NCBI RefSeq assembly: GCF_000474235.1
Contig: NZ_BATA01000003.1
Location: 1-64,000 of the forward strand
Source of the DNA: Halarchaeum acidiphilum MH1-52-1
GTDB taxonomy: Archaea > Halobacteriota > Halobacteria > Halobacteriales > Halobacteriaceae
Length of the DNA: 64,000 bases
Direction of reading: 5' to 3'
In this document: positions 56,802 to 64,000 of the stretch, piece after piece
Layout: every line of letters starts with the position of its first letter
Position numbering within the stretch: the stretch's first letter is position 1
Position numbers and translations under genes: made by a program
The notes under the pieces: model-generated
Databases searched by the model: none
The model's input: the letters and a program-made list of their open reading frames with translations, nothing else
What the model was told of the DNA's origin: nothing

Positions 56802-57931
56802 TTAACTCTTGGAGCTATCGGGCGCGTCGAGGAGGCTCGCGAGCACGCGGAGCGCGGCGTCCATGTCGGTGGGCGCGCGCCCGAGACTGACGCGAACGCG
56901 CGCGTCGTCCTCGAAGAACCGGCCGGGGGCGAGCAGGAGACCGTTCTCCCACGCGCGCTCGACGAGGTCGTCGGTGTCGACGGCCGTCGGCTCGAGGAAG
57001 GCGAACGTGCTGCCGTCGGCGACGAACCCCTCGACGTCGTCGCGCTCCGCGATGAACTCCGCGAGGAGCGCCGAGTTCTCCGCGAGCATCGCGCGCTGGT
57101 CCGCCAGCAGGTCCTCGCTGTGGTGGAACGCGCGCATCCCGTACGCGCGCGAGACGTCGGCGACGCTCGGGACGTGGTGGGCGACTTCGCGGGCGCGCTC
57201 GACGAAGTCGGCGTCGGCGATGAGCCAGCCGATCCGCAGGTCGCCGAGACCGAGGAACTTCGTGAGCGAGCCCGTGATCACGGCGTCCTCGATGCCGGCG
57301 GCGGTCGGGCCGCCGAGCGGGCCGTCCGCACGGGCCTGCGCGTCGGTGACGAACGGCGCGTACACCTCATCGACGAGGAGGCGGGCGTCGTAGTCGCGGG
57401 CGTGATCCGCGACCGCCGCGAGCGTCTCGCGCTCCGCCAGCCGCCCCGAGGGGTTGTGTCGGTTCGTCACGGTGACGAGGTGCGTGTCGGGCGTGAGCGC
57501 CTTCTCGACGCGCTCGGGGACGAGGCGGTAGTCGTCCTCGCGGAGGAAGCGATCGACCGCGGCGCCGAAGGCTCCGGGGTGCGTCGATGGGGCTCGTAGC
57601 CGGGTTTCTCGACGAGCGCGCGCAGGCGCTCGTCCTCGGCCCGCTCGCTCTCGGGATCGGCGTCGAGCGCGGTGGCGATGGCGAGGAAGTTCGCGTGACT
57701 CGCGCCCGCGGTCACGAGGACGCATTCGGGGTCGACGCCGTACTCGCCCGCGATCTGCATTTCGAGGGTCGCCCCGACCGGTGGGTCGGAACGCCCCTCC
57801 AGCGCGGGCGGGACGGTCGATGGGCGCTCCTGTTCCTCGGTGACGCTACGGAGGTCGCTCGACCCGAGATCGTACATCGCGACGTCGGGGCGTCCCTCGA
57901 ACCACTCGAGGTATTCGATATGGGGGAACAC
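56802..57931 (-). CDS. PLP-dependent aminotransferase, frameshifted
   Basis: Reconstructed length 376 aa from the GTG at 57931. The first part (FPHIEYLEWFEGRPDVAMYD, LGSSDLRS, LVTAGASHANFLAIATALDA, LVEKPGYEPH) belongs to the class I/II aminotransferase fold. At about 57578, CGGAGCCTTC should read CGGAGGCCTTC; one missing G shifts the frame. The second part has TNRHNPSGRLAERETLAAVA, LLVDEVYAPF, the PLP lysine in VITGSLTKFLGLGDLRIGW, and RVRVSLGRAPTDM. The amino donor is unknown. A GGCTTTGGG box 22-31 nt upstream supports GTG 57931 over a TTG at 57958, which falls within the box. Confidence 0.8.
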
Positions 57932-57976
57932 GCCCGGGTCTTCACGCCCGGCACCCAAAGCCGTTGTCGCTCCCGG

Positions 57977-58894
57977 CTACGTCGGGAACGCGTACGGCGC
58001 GTCGAGTCGATCGAGGACGAGCAGCGAGTGGTAGCGTAGATAGGCCGTCGCGGGCCCGCGGAGGAAGACGAGGTAGCAGACGGTACCGAGGGCCGCGAGC
58101 GCGACGGCGATGAAGCCCGCGAACGTGGCGACGCGGCCGCCGAGGACCGTGGCGCCGTACGCGAGAGCGAACGGGAGAGCGAAGGCGCCGGCGACGACGC
58201 TCCCCGCGACGACGTACGCGACGCCGAGGCAGGCTCGAACGAGGAGGTAGACGCCGAACTCGCCCGGAGCGGCGACGAGCGCCGGCCAGAGCGTGCGCCA
58301 CCCGTCGCGGACGCCGCCCTCGCCGCGCGCCATCAGCGGGACGACGAACGACGTCGTGAGCGCGGACGCGACGAGCGCGCCGACGCCGAGCGCTCCGACG
58401 ACGAGCACGCCGACGACGGCGAGCAGGAGACCGACGGCGGAACCGCCGCGCGTCGCGATGAGTGCGCCGGCGACGAGCGCGCCGAGCGGGACGACGACGA
58501 GCGCGCCCAGACAGAGGCGGAAGCCGAGGAGCCGGAGACCGTCGCCGAGGTGCGCGACGACCGAGGGCGCGAGCGCGTCACCGCGCGCCTCCGCGACGTC
58601 CACGAGGACGAACTCGAAGACGGAGGCGAGCAGACCGAGGACGAGGACGAGGACGAGCGCGAACGCGAGGAGTCCCCGCACCCGTGGCGACAGCGGCGAG
58701 ACGGCCGTCGTCGGGAGACCGACCCCGTTCAGCGGCAGGACCGCGATGCCGACGCCGGGCGGTCGGAGGGGCGTCCCGCCGGCGAAGACGGCGAGGAGCG
58801 CGAACCGGAGCCAGACGCCGGTGCGGACGGGGAGGAGGAGGCCGCGGGTCTCGGCGTACGCGCGGCGGAGCGTCTCGACGGCGTACCACGACAT
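57977..58894 (-). CDS. DUF7544-like polytopic membrane protein
   Basis: 305 aa from the ATG at 58894. It opens SWYAVETLRRAYAETRGLLL PV-like and holds about six helices rich in Val, Ala, Leu, including LLAFALVLVLVLGLLASVFE and LGALVVVPLGALVAGALIAT, and ends YLRYHSLLVLDRLD. I recognise the layout from a haloarchaeal family (DUF7544, from memory). No transport motif is evident. It is a single gene, divergent from the CNNM gene. Confidence 0.65.
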   Translation of the reverse strand: MSWYAVETLRRAYAETRGLLLPVRTGVWLRFALLAVFAGGTPLRPPGVGIAVLPLNGVGLPTTAVSPLSPRVRGLLAFALVLVLVLGLLASVFEFVLVDVAEARGDALAPSVVAHLGDGLRLLGFRLCLGALVVVPLGALVAGALIATRGGSAVGLLLAVVGVLVVGALGVGALVASALTTSFVVPLMARGEGGVRDGWRTLWPALVAAPGEFGVYLLVRACLGVAYVVAGSVVAGAFALPFALAYGATVLGGRVATFAGFIAVALAALGTVCYLVFLRGPATAYLRYHSLLVLDRLDAPYAFPT

Positions 58895-59005
58895 ACCCGG
58901 ATCTGGGCGCGGTGGAGGAAAAAGACGACGACCCGGGCGGTGTCGCCCCGAGCCTCCGCCGCGGGCCGTCGGCTTTACCATTGGCGGCCGACTCACTCCG
59001 AGACG

Positions 59006-60073
59006 ATGCACCCGGCCGTCCTCGCGCTCCGCCTCATCGGCGGCGTCTCCCTCCTCCTCATGAACGGCTTCTTCGTCGTCGCGGAGTTCTCGCTCACGCG
59101 CGTCCGGCAGTTCCCCGAGTCGGCCTTCGACGAGCCGGGTCTCCGGCGGGCGTGGGAGATGACCGAGGAGCTCGAGGTCTATCTCTCGGGGTGTCAGGTC
59201 GGAATCACGATCGCGTCCGTCGGTCTCGGCGTCGTCGCGGAGCCGGCGGTGGCGGCCGTGCTCCACGCGCTCGGCGTCTCGGTCGGGACCGCGCCGTCGC
59301 ACGCCCTCGCCGCGGTCGTCGCGTTCGCGCTCGTGAACTTCTCGCACGTCGTCGTCGGCGAGCAGATCCCGACGTACCTCGGCGTCGAGCGCACGCAGCA
59401 GGTCGTGCGCTACGGCGCGCTCGGACTCTACTACTGGACGAAGGCGTTCTACCCCGTGATCAGTCTCGCCGACTGGCTGGCGAAGACGTCGCTCTCCGCG
59501 CTCGGAGTCGAGATGACGCGCTCGTGGACCGAGGAAGAGACGGAGGGGGAGGCGGACGTTCGGACGCGCGCCGGCCTCCGCGAGGCGATGGGCGACGTCC
59601 TCCGGCGCGGCGTCGAATCCGAGGAGCGCCGCGAGGAGGTGCTCGGTGCCCTCGAAATCGGCACCGAACCCGTCCGCGACGTCGCCGTCCCGCGCGAGGC
59701 GATCGTCGCGCTCTCCACGGACAACACGTTCGCGGAGAACCTCGCGGTGATGGAGACCCACCCGCACACGCGCTTCCCGCTCGTCGGCGACTCCCTCGAC
59801 GAGTTCGAGGGGATCGTCTACACGCCCGTCGTCCTCCGCGAGTACGACGCGCTCAGCGACGGCGACCTCACGATCGGCGAAATCGCGCACGAACCGATGT
59901 CCGTCGCGGCGGACGCCTCCGTCGCGGCCGTCATCGACGCGTTCCAAGCGCGCAAGCAGGAACTCGCCCTCGTCGTGGACGGCGGCGACGTGACGGGGAT
60001 GGTGACGCCGACGGACGCCTTCGAGGAGATCACGGGCGAACTCGGCGATCCCGTCGAGGAGCCGGACATATGA
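59006..60073 (+). CDS. CNNM/hemolysin-type transport protein with CBS domains
   Basis: 355 aa. DUF21 membrane domain: GGVSLLLMNGFFVVAEFSLT, LSGCQVGITIASVGLGVVAE, FALVNFSHVVVGEQIPTYLG (the conserved P-x-x-x-G region), then a CBS pair from about residue 220 (VRDVAVPREAIVALSTDNTF, HPHTRFPLVGDSLDEFEGIV, ELALVVDGGDVTGMVTPTDA). The CorC/HlyC domain found in longer relatives is absent. Probably magnesium or other divalent-cation transport. Its stop overlaps the ZIP start (ATGA), so the two form a metal-transport operon. Confidence 0.88.
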   Translation: MHPAVLALRLIGGVSLLLMNGFFVVAEFSLTRVRQFPESAFDEPGLRRAWEMTEELEVYLSGCQVGITIASVGLGVVAEPAVAAVLHALGVSVGTAPSHALAAVVAFALVNFSHVVVGEQIPTYLGVERTQQVVRYGALGLYYWTKAFYPVISLADWLAKTSLSALGVEMTRSWTEEETEGEADVRTRAGLREAMGDVLRRGVESEERREEVLGALEIGTEPVRDVAVPREAIVALSTDNTFAENLAVMETHPHTRFPLVGDSLDEFEGIVYTPVVLREYDALSDGDLTIGEIAHEPMSVAADASVAAVIDAFQARKQELALVVDGGDVTGMVTPTDAFEEITGELGDPVEEPDI

Positions 60074-60942
60074 CCGGCGGGACCGGGTTCGAGGCGCTCG
60101 CGTTCGTCTTCGTCGCCGGTCTCGTCACCGACCTCGCGACCGGTCTCGGCGCGCTCCCGTTCTTCTACGTCGAGGAGATCTCGGATCGCGCGACGGTCGC
60201 GCTCTGGGGCGTCGCCTCCGGCATCATGCTCGCCGCGTCCGTCTTCGGTCTCGCCCGCGAGGGCCTCGCGTACTCGCACGGACTCCCGGTCCTCCTCGCC
60301 GCCGGCGCGCTCGTCGGCGTCGTCCTCGTCGAGGTCTCGGATCGCCTGCTCGCTCGCCTCGACGTCGGGGGCGACGGCGCGACCGTCGACGGCGGGACGG
60401 TCAGCCCCGACATCGATCCGTCCGCCATCGCCACGGCCGACCTCCGGACGCTCGTCCTCGTCCTCGGCGTCCTCACCGTCCACTCGTTCCCGGAGGGGGT
60501 CGCCGTCGGCGTCTCCTTCGCCGAACTCGGTCTCCGCGGCGGCGTCGACGTCCTCGGACTCGCCGTCCCGCCGCTCGCCGTGCTGATGACCGTCGCCATC
60601 AGCGTGCACAACGTCCCGGAGGGTCTCGCGGTCAGCATCCCGCTGAAGGCGATGGACGTCGGCGAGTGGCGGATGGTCGGCGCCGCCGTTTTCTCCAGTC
60701 TCCCGCAGCCCATCGGCGCCGTGATCGCGTTCGCGTTCGTCCGCGTCGCCCGCGCCTTCCTCCCCTTCGGCTTCGGGTTCGCCGGCGGCGCGATGATCTA
60801 CCTCGTGTGCACCGAGTTCGTCCCCGACGCCCTCGACGCCGGATCCGACCTCCCGCATCGCGGTATCCCGGCGTTCCTCGCGGGCGCGCTCGCCGGCGCG
60901 GGAGTGATGGTCCCGTTGTTGTTCGTGCACGTCGGCCCGTAG
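60070..60942 (+). CDS. ZIP-family metal transporter
   Basis: 290 aa. The TM4 and TM5 metal motifs are plain: TVHSFPEGVAVGVSFAELG (H-S-F-P-E-G) and SVHNVPEGLAVSIPL (H-N-x-P-E-G). About eight helices. The His-rich loop of many ZIPs is replaced by an acidic/Gly loop (RLDVGGDGATVDGGTVSPDI). It imports or exports a divalent cation such as zinc or manganese. The end ...LLFVHVGP-stop is repeated downstream (60984-61021). It overlaps the CNNM gene by 4 bp. Confidence 0.9.
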   Translation: MTGGTGFEALAFVFVAGLVTDLATGLGALPFFYVEEISDRATVALWGVASGIMLAASVFGLAREGLAYSHGLPVLLAAGALVGVVLVEVSDRLLARLDVGGDGATVDGGTVSPDIDPSAIATADLRTLVLVLGVLTVHSFPEGVAVGVSFAELGLRGGVDVLGLAVPPLAVLMTVAISVHNVPEGLAVSIPLKAMDVGEWRMVGAAVFSSLPQPIGAVIAFAFVRVARAFLPFGFGFAGGAMIYLVCTEFVPDALDAGSDLPHRGIPAFLAGALAGAGVMVPLLFVHVGP

Positions 60943-61079
60943 GGGCGACGCACAGCACGAACGCTGAACGTCGCGAAGCGTGAGCACGTCGGCCCGTAGG
61001 GGCGACGCACAGCACGAACGCCAAGCGAAGTGCGGCGTGAGTGCAGTGGGACCGTAGGGCCGCCGGACCGCCTGAACAG
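60927..61079. repeat. Tandem repeat containing the ZIP 3' end
   Basis: A 38-bp unit (60927-60964) with the last codons of the ZIP gene and its TAG is repeated perfectly at 60984-61021, period 57 bp (19 codons), in frame with no stop between. A third, decayed unit follows (about 61022-61079: GTGAGTGCAGTGGGACCGTA, GGGCCGCC, CCTGAACA). The array fills the space before the next gene at 61139. Confidence 0.85.
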
Positions 61080-61138
61080 AGCGGACGACCGGCGTCGGCG
61101 GCGGAACGTTTTTGCGACGCTCAACCGTCGCGTGAGAC

Positions 61139-61402
61139 ATGCCCGCCTTCGGTCCCGGTGCGGTCGTCCTCCTCCTCGCACAGGCACTCGTCGCCGCCGG
61201 CGTCTACGCGGTGGCGACTCGTCACGGCTCGCGTTACCCGCGTGTCGGCGCGGTCATCGTCTTCCTCGTGGGGGCGGCGGTGCTGTTCACCGTGCCGACG
61301 CTCGCGGTCGCCACCGGTCTCCTCGTCCTCGAAGCCGCGGCGGTGGCACTGTGCTACCTGTTCGTGCGCTCCCGCGGCGGACGGGGACGACCGGCGGCGT
61401 AG
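61139..61402 (+). CDS. Small membrane protein
   Basis: 87 aa with two or three hydrophobic helices (GAVVLLLAQALVAAGVYAVA, VGAVIVFLVGAAVLFTVPTL, LLVLEAAAVALCYLFV) and a basic C-terminus RSRGGRGRPAA. An AACGTTTTTGC box at 61105-61115 precedes the ATG by about 25-34 nt, which supports it as a real gene. No family recognised. Confidence 0.6.
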   Translation: MPAFGPGAVVLLLAQALVAAGVYAVATRHGSRYPRVGAVIVFLVGAAVLFTVPTLAVATGLLVLEAAAVALCYLFVRSRGGRGRPAA

Positions 61403-61804
61403 GTCGTCGATTCAGCACGCGGTAGCGGGGAGCCGCCCGCAAGTGCGAGGACGCGAGCGGGCGGGCGGAAGCGGACGCGCGTTCGCAACGGATTACGCCG
61501 CGTGGGGACCGTATTCCGTCGTATTGCCGGCCTCGCACACGCCGGGGTCGGTGCCACGAGTAGACTGGCACCCGTGGTGCGACGGCGGGCCGTCGCACCC
61601 CGCACTCGGGGACGACGCGTGCTTCCGGGGGGAATTTGGGTCTCACCTGTGGCTAACGCCCGTCCGATCTCGGTAAAGGGATAAACCGTCCGGGGCACTC
61701 ACATCAGTCGTGAGCACGCGATCCGACGCGATGTCGACAGTAGCGACGAACAGAACGAGACGACGGCGCGGGACCGTCCCCGACGAGCGGGGGCGGTGGC
61801 ACGC
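61403..61804. other. Long leader region of the CARDB-like operon
   Basis: 402 bp without a gene I trust. A promoter-like box GGGATAAACC lies at 61677-61686, which would leave a 5' leader of about 95 nt before the ATG at 61805, long for a haloarchaeon. Upstream, GGTGCGACGGCGGGCCGTCGCACC (about 61584-61607 region) contains a perfect inverted repeat GTGCGACGG/CCGTCGCAC with a short CGGG loop. The remainder looks non-coding. Confidence 0.5.
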
Positions 61805-63037
61805 ATGAAGGTCGGCGGTCGCCTCGGGACACTCCTCGTCACCGCTCTCGTGATCACGGCCGCGCTCGGGGCGGTCGCGCCCGCGGCGTCGGCGGCGTCC
61901 TCCTCGTCGGGCGGCAGTTCGGGCAGTTCGTCCGATAACACCAGCGCGTACGTCACGGTCGGGAACGTCACGGTCAACCCGGACAACCCGGTGACCAACG
62001 AGCGGACGACCATCACCGCGACCCTCCAGAACGCGGAGAGCGGGTCGGAGAGCGTTCAGATCACGCAAGTGAGCCTGCAGGGCGGCTCGACGTACGTGGC
62101 GGCGGACGACGTCGGGACGCTCGGGCCGGGCGCCTCGGTACAGGTCCCCTTCTCCACCTCCTTCGACTCGGCCGGATGGAAGCACCTCACCGTCGTCCTG
62201 CGCGGCATTCAGGAGAGCGGCAGCGTCGTCGTCATCAAGAAGCCGGTCTACGTCAAGGTCGACGAGGCCACGGTCGATCCCGGCGTGACCGCGAAAGCCA
62301 CCGTCGAGAACGGATCGTCCGTCCTCGAAGCGACGCTCGCCGAGCACGGCACGGTCGACCTCGAGGACGCGCAACTCGACGCCGTCGTCGACGGTGAGAC
62401 GGTCGCGACCAAGTCCCTCGCGGACGTCGACGGCCAGAGCGAGCGGACGGTGACCTTCGACGGCACCGACATCCCCGCCGGGAACGTGACGCTCGTCGCG
62501 CGCTACACGGCGCAGGACGAGGACGGATCGGCCAGCACGTCGCTCCGGTACACGCCGCAGGACACCGGGAAGATGGACGTCACCGGTCTCGAAGTCTCGG
62601 GCGGCGCCGGGAGCTACACGATCAACGGCGACGCGTCGAACCTCGGCAGCGCCGACGCGGAGTCCGTCGTCGTCAGCGTCGTCGACTCGTCGTCGATCTC
62701 GCAGACCGAGTCGTACTACGTCGGCGAAGTCGAGACGAGCGAGTTCGCCACGTTCGAGGTCAGCGCGGACGTCACGAGCGACGTCGATTCCATCCCGGTC
62801 CGCCTCAGCTACGCGGCGAACGGCGAACAGCACTCGCAGATCGTGAACGTGGACGTGAGCGACACGAACGCCGGGACGGCGTTCGGAAGCGCGAGCGCGA
62901 GCGGAAGCGCCTCGGGACGGAGCGGTCCGCCGGGCGGCGCTGGCGGCGGTCTCCCCACAACGAAGATCGCCATCGTGGTCGGCGTGATCGTCCTCCTCGC
63001 CGCCGCGGTGCTCGTCCACCGCTGGCGCAACCCGTGA
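61805..63037 (+). CDS. Secreted CARDB-like protein with C-terminal anchor
   Basis: 410 aa. A Sec signal (residues 1-30: LLVTALVITAALGAVAPAAS with A-S-A cleavage site), a Ser/Gly linker, then beta-sandwich domains of CARDB/COG1361 kind: VTVGNVTVNPDNPVTNERTT, ITATLQNAESGSESVQITQV and DVTGLEVSGGAGSYTINGDA. Near the end a Gly/Ser spacer and one helix (KIAIVVGVIVLLAAAVLVHR) with basic RWRNP anchor it in the membrane, outside the cell. It opens an operon with an ABC ATPase and a MacB-like permease, so it is probably the extracellular partner of that exporter. Confidence 0.8.
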   Translation: MKVGGRLGTLLVTALVITAALGAVAPAASAASSSSGGSSGSSSDNTSAYVTVGNVTVNPDNPVTNERTTITATLQNAESGSESVQITQVSLQGGSTYVAADDVGTLGPGASVQVPFSTSFDSAGWKHLTVVLRGIQESGSVVVIKKPVYVKVDEATVDPGVTAKATVENGSSVLEATLAEHGTVDLEDAQLDAVVDGETVATKSLADVDGQSERTVTFDGTDIPAGNVTLVARYTAQDEDGSASTSLRYTPQDTGKMDVTGLEVSGGAGSYTINGDASNLGSADAESVVVSVVDSSSISQTESYYVGEVETSEFATFEVSADVTSDVDSIPVRLSYAANGEQHSQIVNVDVSDTNAGTAFGSASASGSASGRSGPPGGAGGGLPTTKIAIVVGVIVLLAAAVLVHRWRNP

Positions 63038-63041
63038 ACAG

Positions 63042-63707
63042 ATGAGCGTCATCGAACTCCACGACGTCGTGAAGCGCTACGAGAGCGGGGCGCAGACCGT
63101 CACGGCGCTGAAGGGCGTCGACTTCCACGCCGATCGCGGCGAGATGGTCACCATCATCGGTCCCTCCGGGTCCGGCAAGAGCACGATGCTCAACATGATC
63201 GGCCTGCTCGACACGCCGACGGCCGGGACGGTGCTCCTCGACGACCGCGACGTCACGGACTTCACGGAGGACGAACTGACCGAGGAGCGACGCACGAACC
63301 TCGGATTCGTCTTTCAGGACTTCCACCTGCTCCCCATGTTGACCGCCGTCGAGAACGTCGAACTCCCGTCGGTCTGGGACACGTCCGTCGATCGGCGCGA
63401 CCGAGCGATCGACCTGCTGAAGCGGGTCGGTCTCGGCGATCGACTCGATCACACGCCGGACGAACTCTCGGGCGGCCAACAGCAGCGCGTCGCGATCGCG
63501 CGCTCGCTCATCAACGGACCCGACATCCTCCTCGCGGACGAGCCGACCGGCAACCTCGATCAGGACACCGGACAGACGATCCTCGAGGAGGTCACGCGGC
63601 TCAAGCAGGAGGAGAACATCGCCGTCGTGGCCGTGACGCACGACGAGCAGATGCTCGAATACACCGACCGCACCGTCCGCATCGTGGACGGGGTGATCCA
63701 GCAGTGA
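63042..63707 (+). CDS. MacB/LolD-type ABC exporter ATPase
   Basis: 221 aa. Walker [22 protein letters not shown]-loop [20 protein letters not shown], signature [20 protein letters not shown] and Walker [21 protein letters not shown], then switch [13 protein letters not shown]. The D-E-P-T-G-N-L-D string is the mark of the MacB/LolD/FtsE group. It starts 4 bp behind the CARDB-like gene and ends in GTGA overlap with the permease. Confidence 0.92.
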   Translation: MSVIELHDVVKRYESGAQTVTALKGVDFHADRGEMVTIIGPSGSGKSTMLNMIGLLDTPTAGTVLLDDRDVTDFTEDELTEERRTNLGFVFQDFHLLPMLTAVENVELPSVWDTSVDRRDRAIDLLKRVGLGDRLDHTPDELSGGQQQRVAIARSLINGPDILLADEPTGNLDQDTGQTILEEVTRLKQEENIAVVAVTHDEQMLEYTDRTVRIVDGVIQQ

Positions 63708-64000
63708 GTATCGCGGACACCCTCTGGCACTTCCCGAGCGCGATGATGGCGTGGCGGAACCTCGGGCGCAACCGGATGCGCACCGCGCTCGCCGCGCTCG
63801 GCATCGTCATCGGCGTCGTCGCCATCGCCTCGCTCGGGATGGCCGGCGTCGCCATCCAGCAGCAGGCGACGTCGAACCTCGGGAGCCTCACGAATCAAGT
63901 GTCGGTCTCCGCGGGGCAGGACAGCGACTACGACGGCGTGACCGACGATCAGGTCGAGGAGATACGGAGCCTCCTGACGAACGCACAGGCCATCCCGCAG
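63704..64000 (+). CDS. MacB-like ABC permease, N-terminal part
   Basis: 99 codons, cut by the window edge; GTG start overlapping the ATPase stop. MAWRNLGRNRMRTALAALGI followed by VIGVVAIASLGMAGVA is the N-terminal cytoplasmic helix and TM1 of MacB/FtsX-type permeases, then the extracellular domain begins (LGSLTNQVSVSAGQDSDYDG). It completes an exporter with the ATPase and the secreted CARDB-like protein. Confidence 0.88.
   Translation, partial: MSIADTLWHFPSAMMAWRNLGRNRMRTALAALGIVIGVVAIASLGMAGVAIQQQATSNLGSLTNQVSVSAGQDSDYDGVTDDQVEEIRSLLTNAQAIPQ

Noticed and set aside
61403-61804. A protein gene in the long leader before the CARDB-like gene
   Set aside because: Open frames there are short, Arg/Pro/Thr-rich and mutually overlapping, with no promoter or start support.
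1-64000. CRISPR arrays, toxin-antitoxin pairs, restriction systems or a provirus
   Set aside because: I found no regularly spaced repeat array, no cas or capsid-like gene, and no small two-gene toxin cassette. Gene content is that of core chromosome.

Overview
The window comes from a haloarchaeon (class Halobacteria). The DNA is very GC-rich and the proteins are strongly acidic. Many starts lie 23-35 nt downstream of archaeal TATA boxes with little or no leader. Many genes belong to families I know only from Halobacteria: HEWD, HVO_2753-type zinc finger, HalX, RPA-associated proteins, DUF5784, DUF5796, DUF6149 and DUF7545. I cannot fix the genus. This is mostly chromosomal housekeeping sequence. 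I see no rRNA, no CRISPR, no intact transposase and no integrase. Family names rest on motif recognition and memory; no database was searched.

Layout. 1-7.4 kb: MscS tail, acyltransferase, small regulators, an XPD/Rad3-type helicase, an MFS transporter, and an HTH-10 regulator beside the wreck of a proline dehydrogenase gene. 7.4-12.4 kb: a complete branched-chain amino-acid type ABC operon (binding protein, livH, livM, livG, livF) followed by a copy of the livF 3' end. 12.5-13.7 kb: tRNA-Thr and tRNA-Ser. 13.8-31 kb: signalling proteins interleaved with aromatic biosynthesis (aroC, aroA, tyrA, chorismate mutase, archaeal shikimate kinase), plus surE, an Lrp regulator and the dabB-dabA inorganic-carbon transporter. 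31-39.6 kb: CDC48-type ATPase, HAD hydrolase, histidine kinase, Lhr helicase and a creatininase/ArfB-type amidohydrolase. 39.9-43.8 kb: the RPA operon (RPA, RPA-associated protein, phosphoesterase). 44-52 kb: information-processing genes (EF-1beta, zinc finger, L21e, RpoF, DUF655, KsgA, MscS, HemK2). 52-54.2 kb: a methionine-synthase pair with a palindrome next to its promoter. 54.7-64 kb: tRNA-Lys, a TrkA-N/DHH protein, an aminotransferase, CNNM and ZIP metal-transport proteins, and the start of a MacB-like exporter operon.

Three patterns cut across the annotation. (1) Immediately downstream of both tRNA-Ser(TGA) and tRNA-Lys(CTT) sits a related module of about 100-120 bp. In each, a truncated copy of the tRNA 3' end breaks at exactly the same tRNA position, the first base of the T-loop GTTC. 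The module interiors resemble each other and can fold into a nested hairpin. This is my best candidate for an undescribed element. (2) The 3' ends of livF and of the ZIP gene, stop codon included, are also copied just downstream. (3) Five otherwise normal genes (a receiver-PAS protein, a DUF7545 protein, ksgA, a metE-like gene and an aminotransferase) are each broken by what looks like one missing base in a short homopolymer. That pattern suggests sequencing error more than biology, but needs checking.
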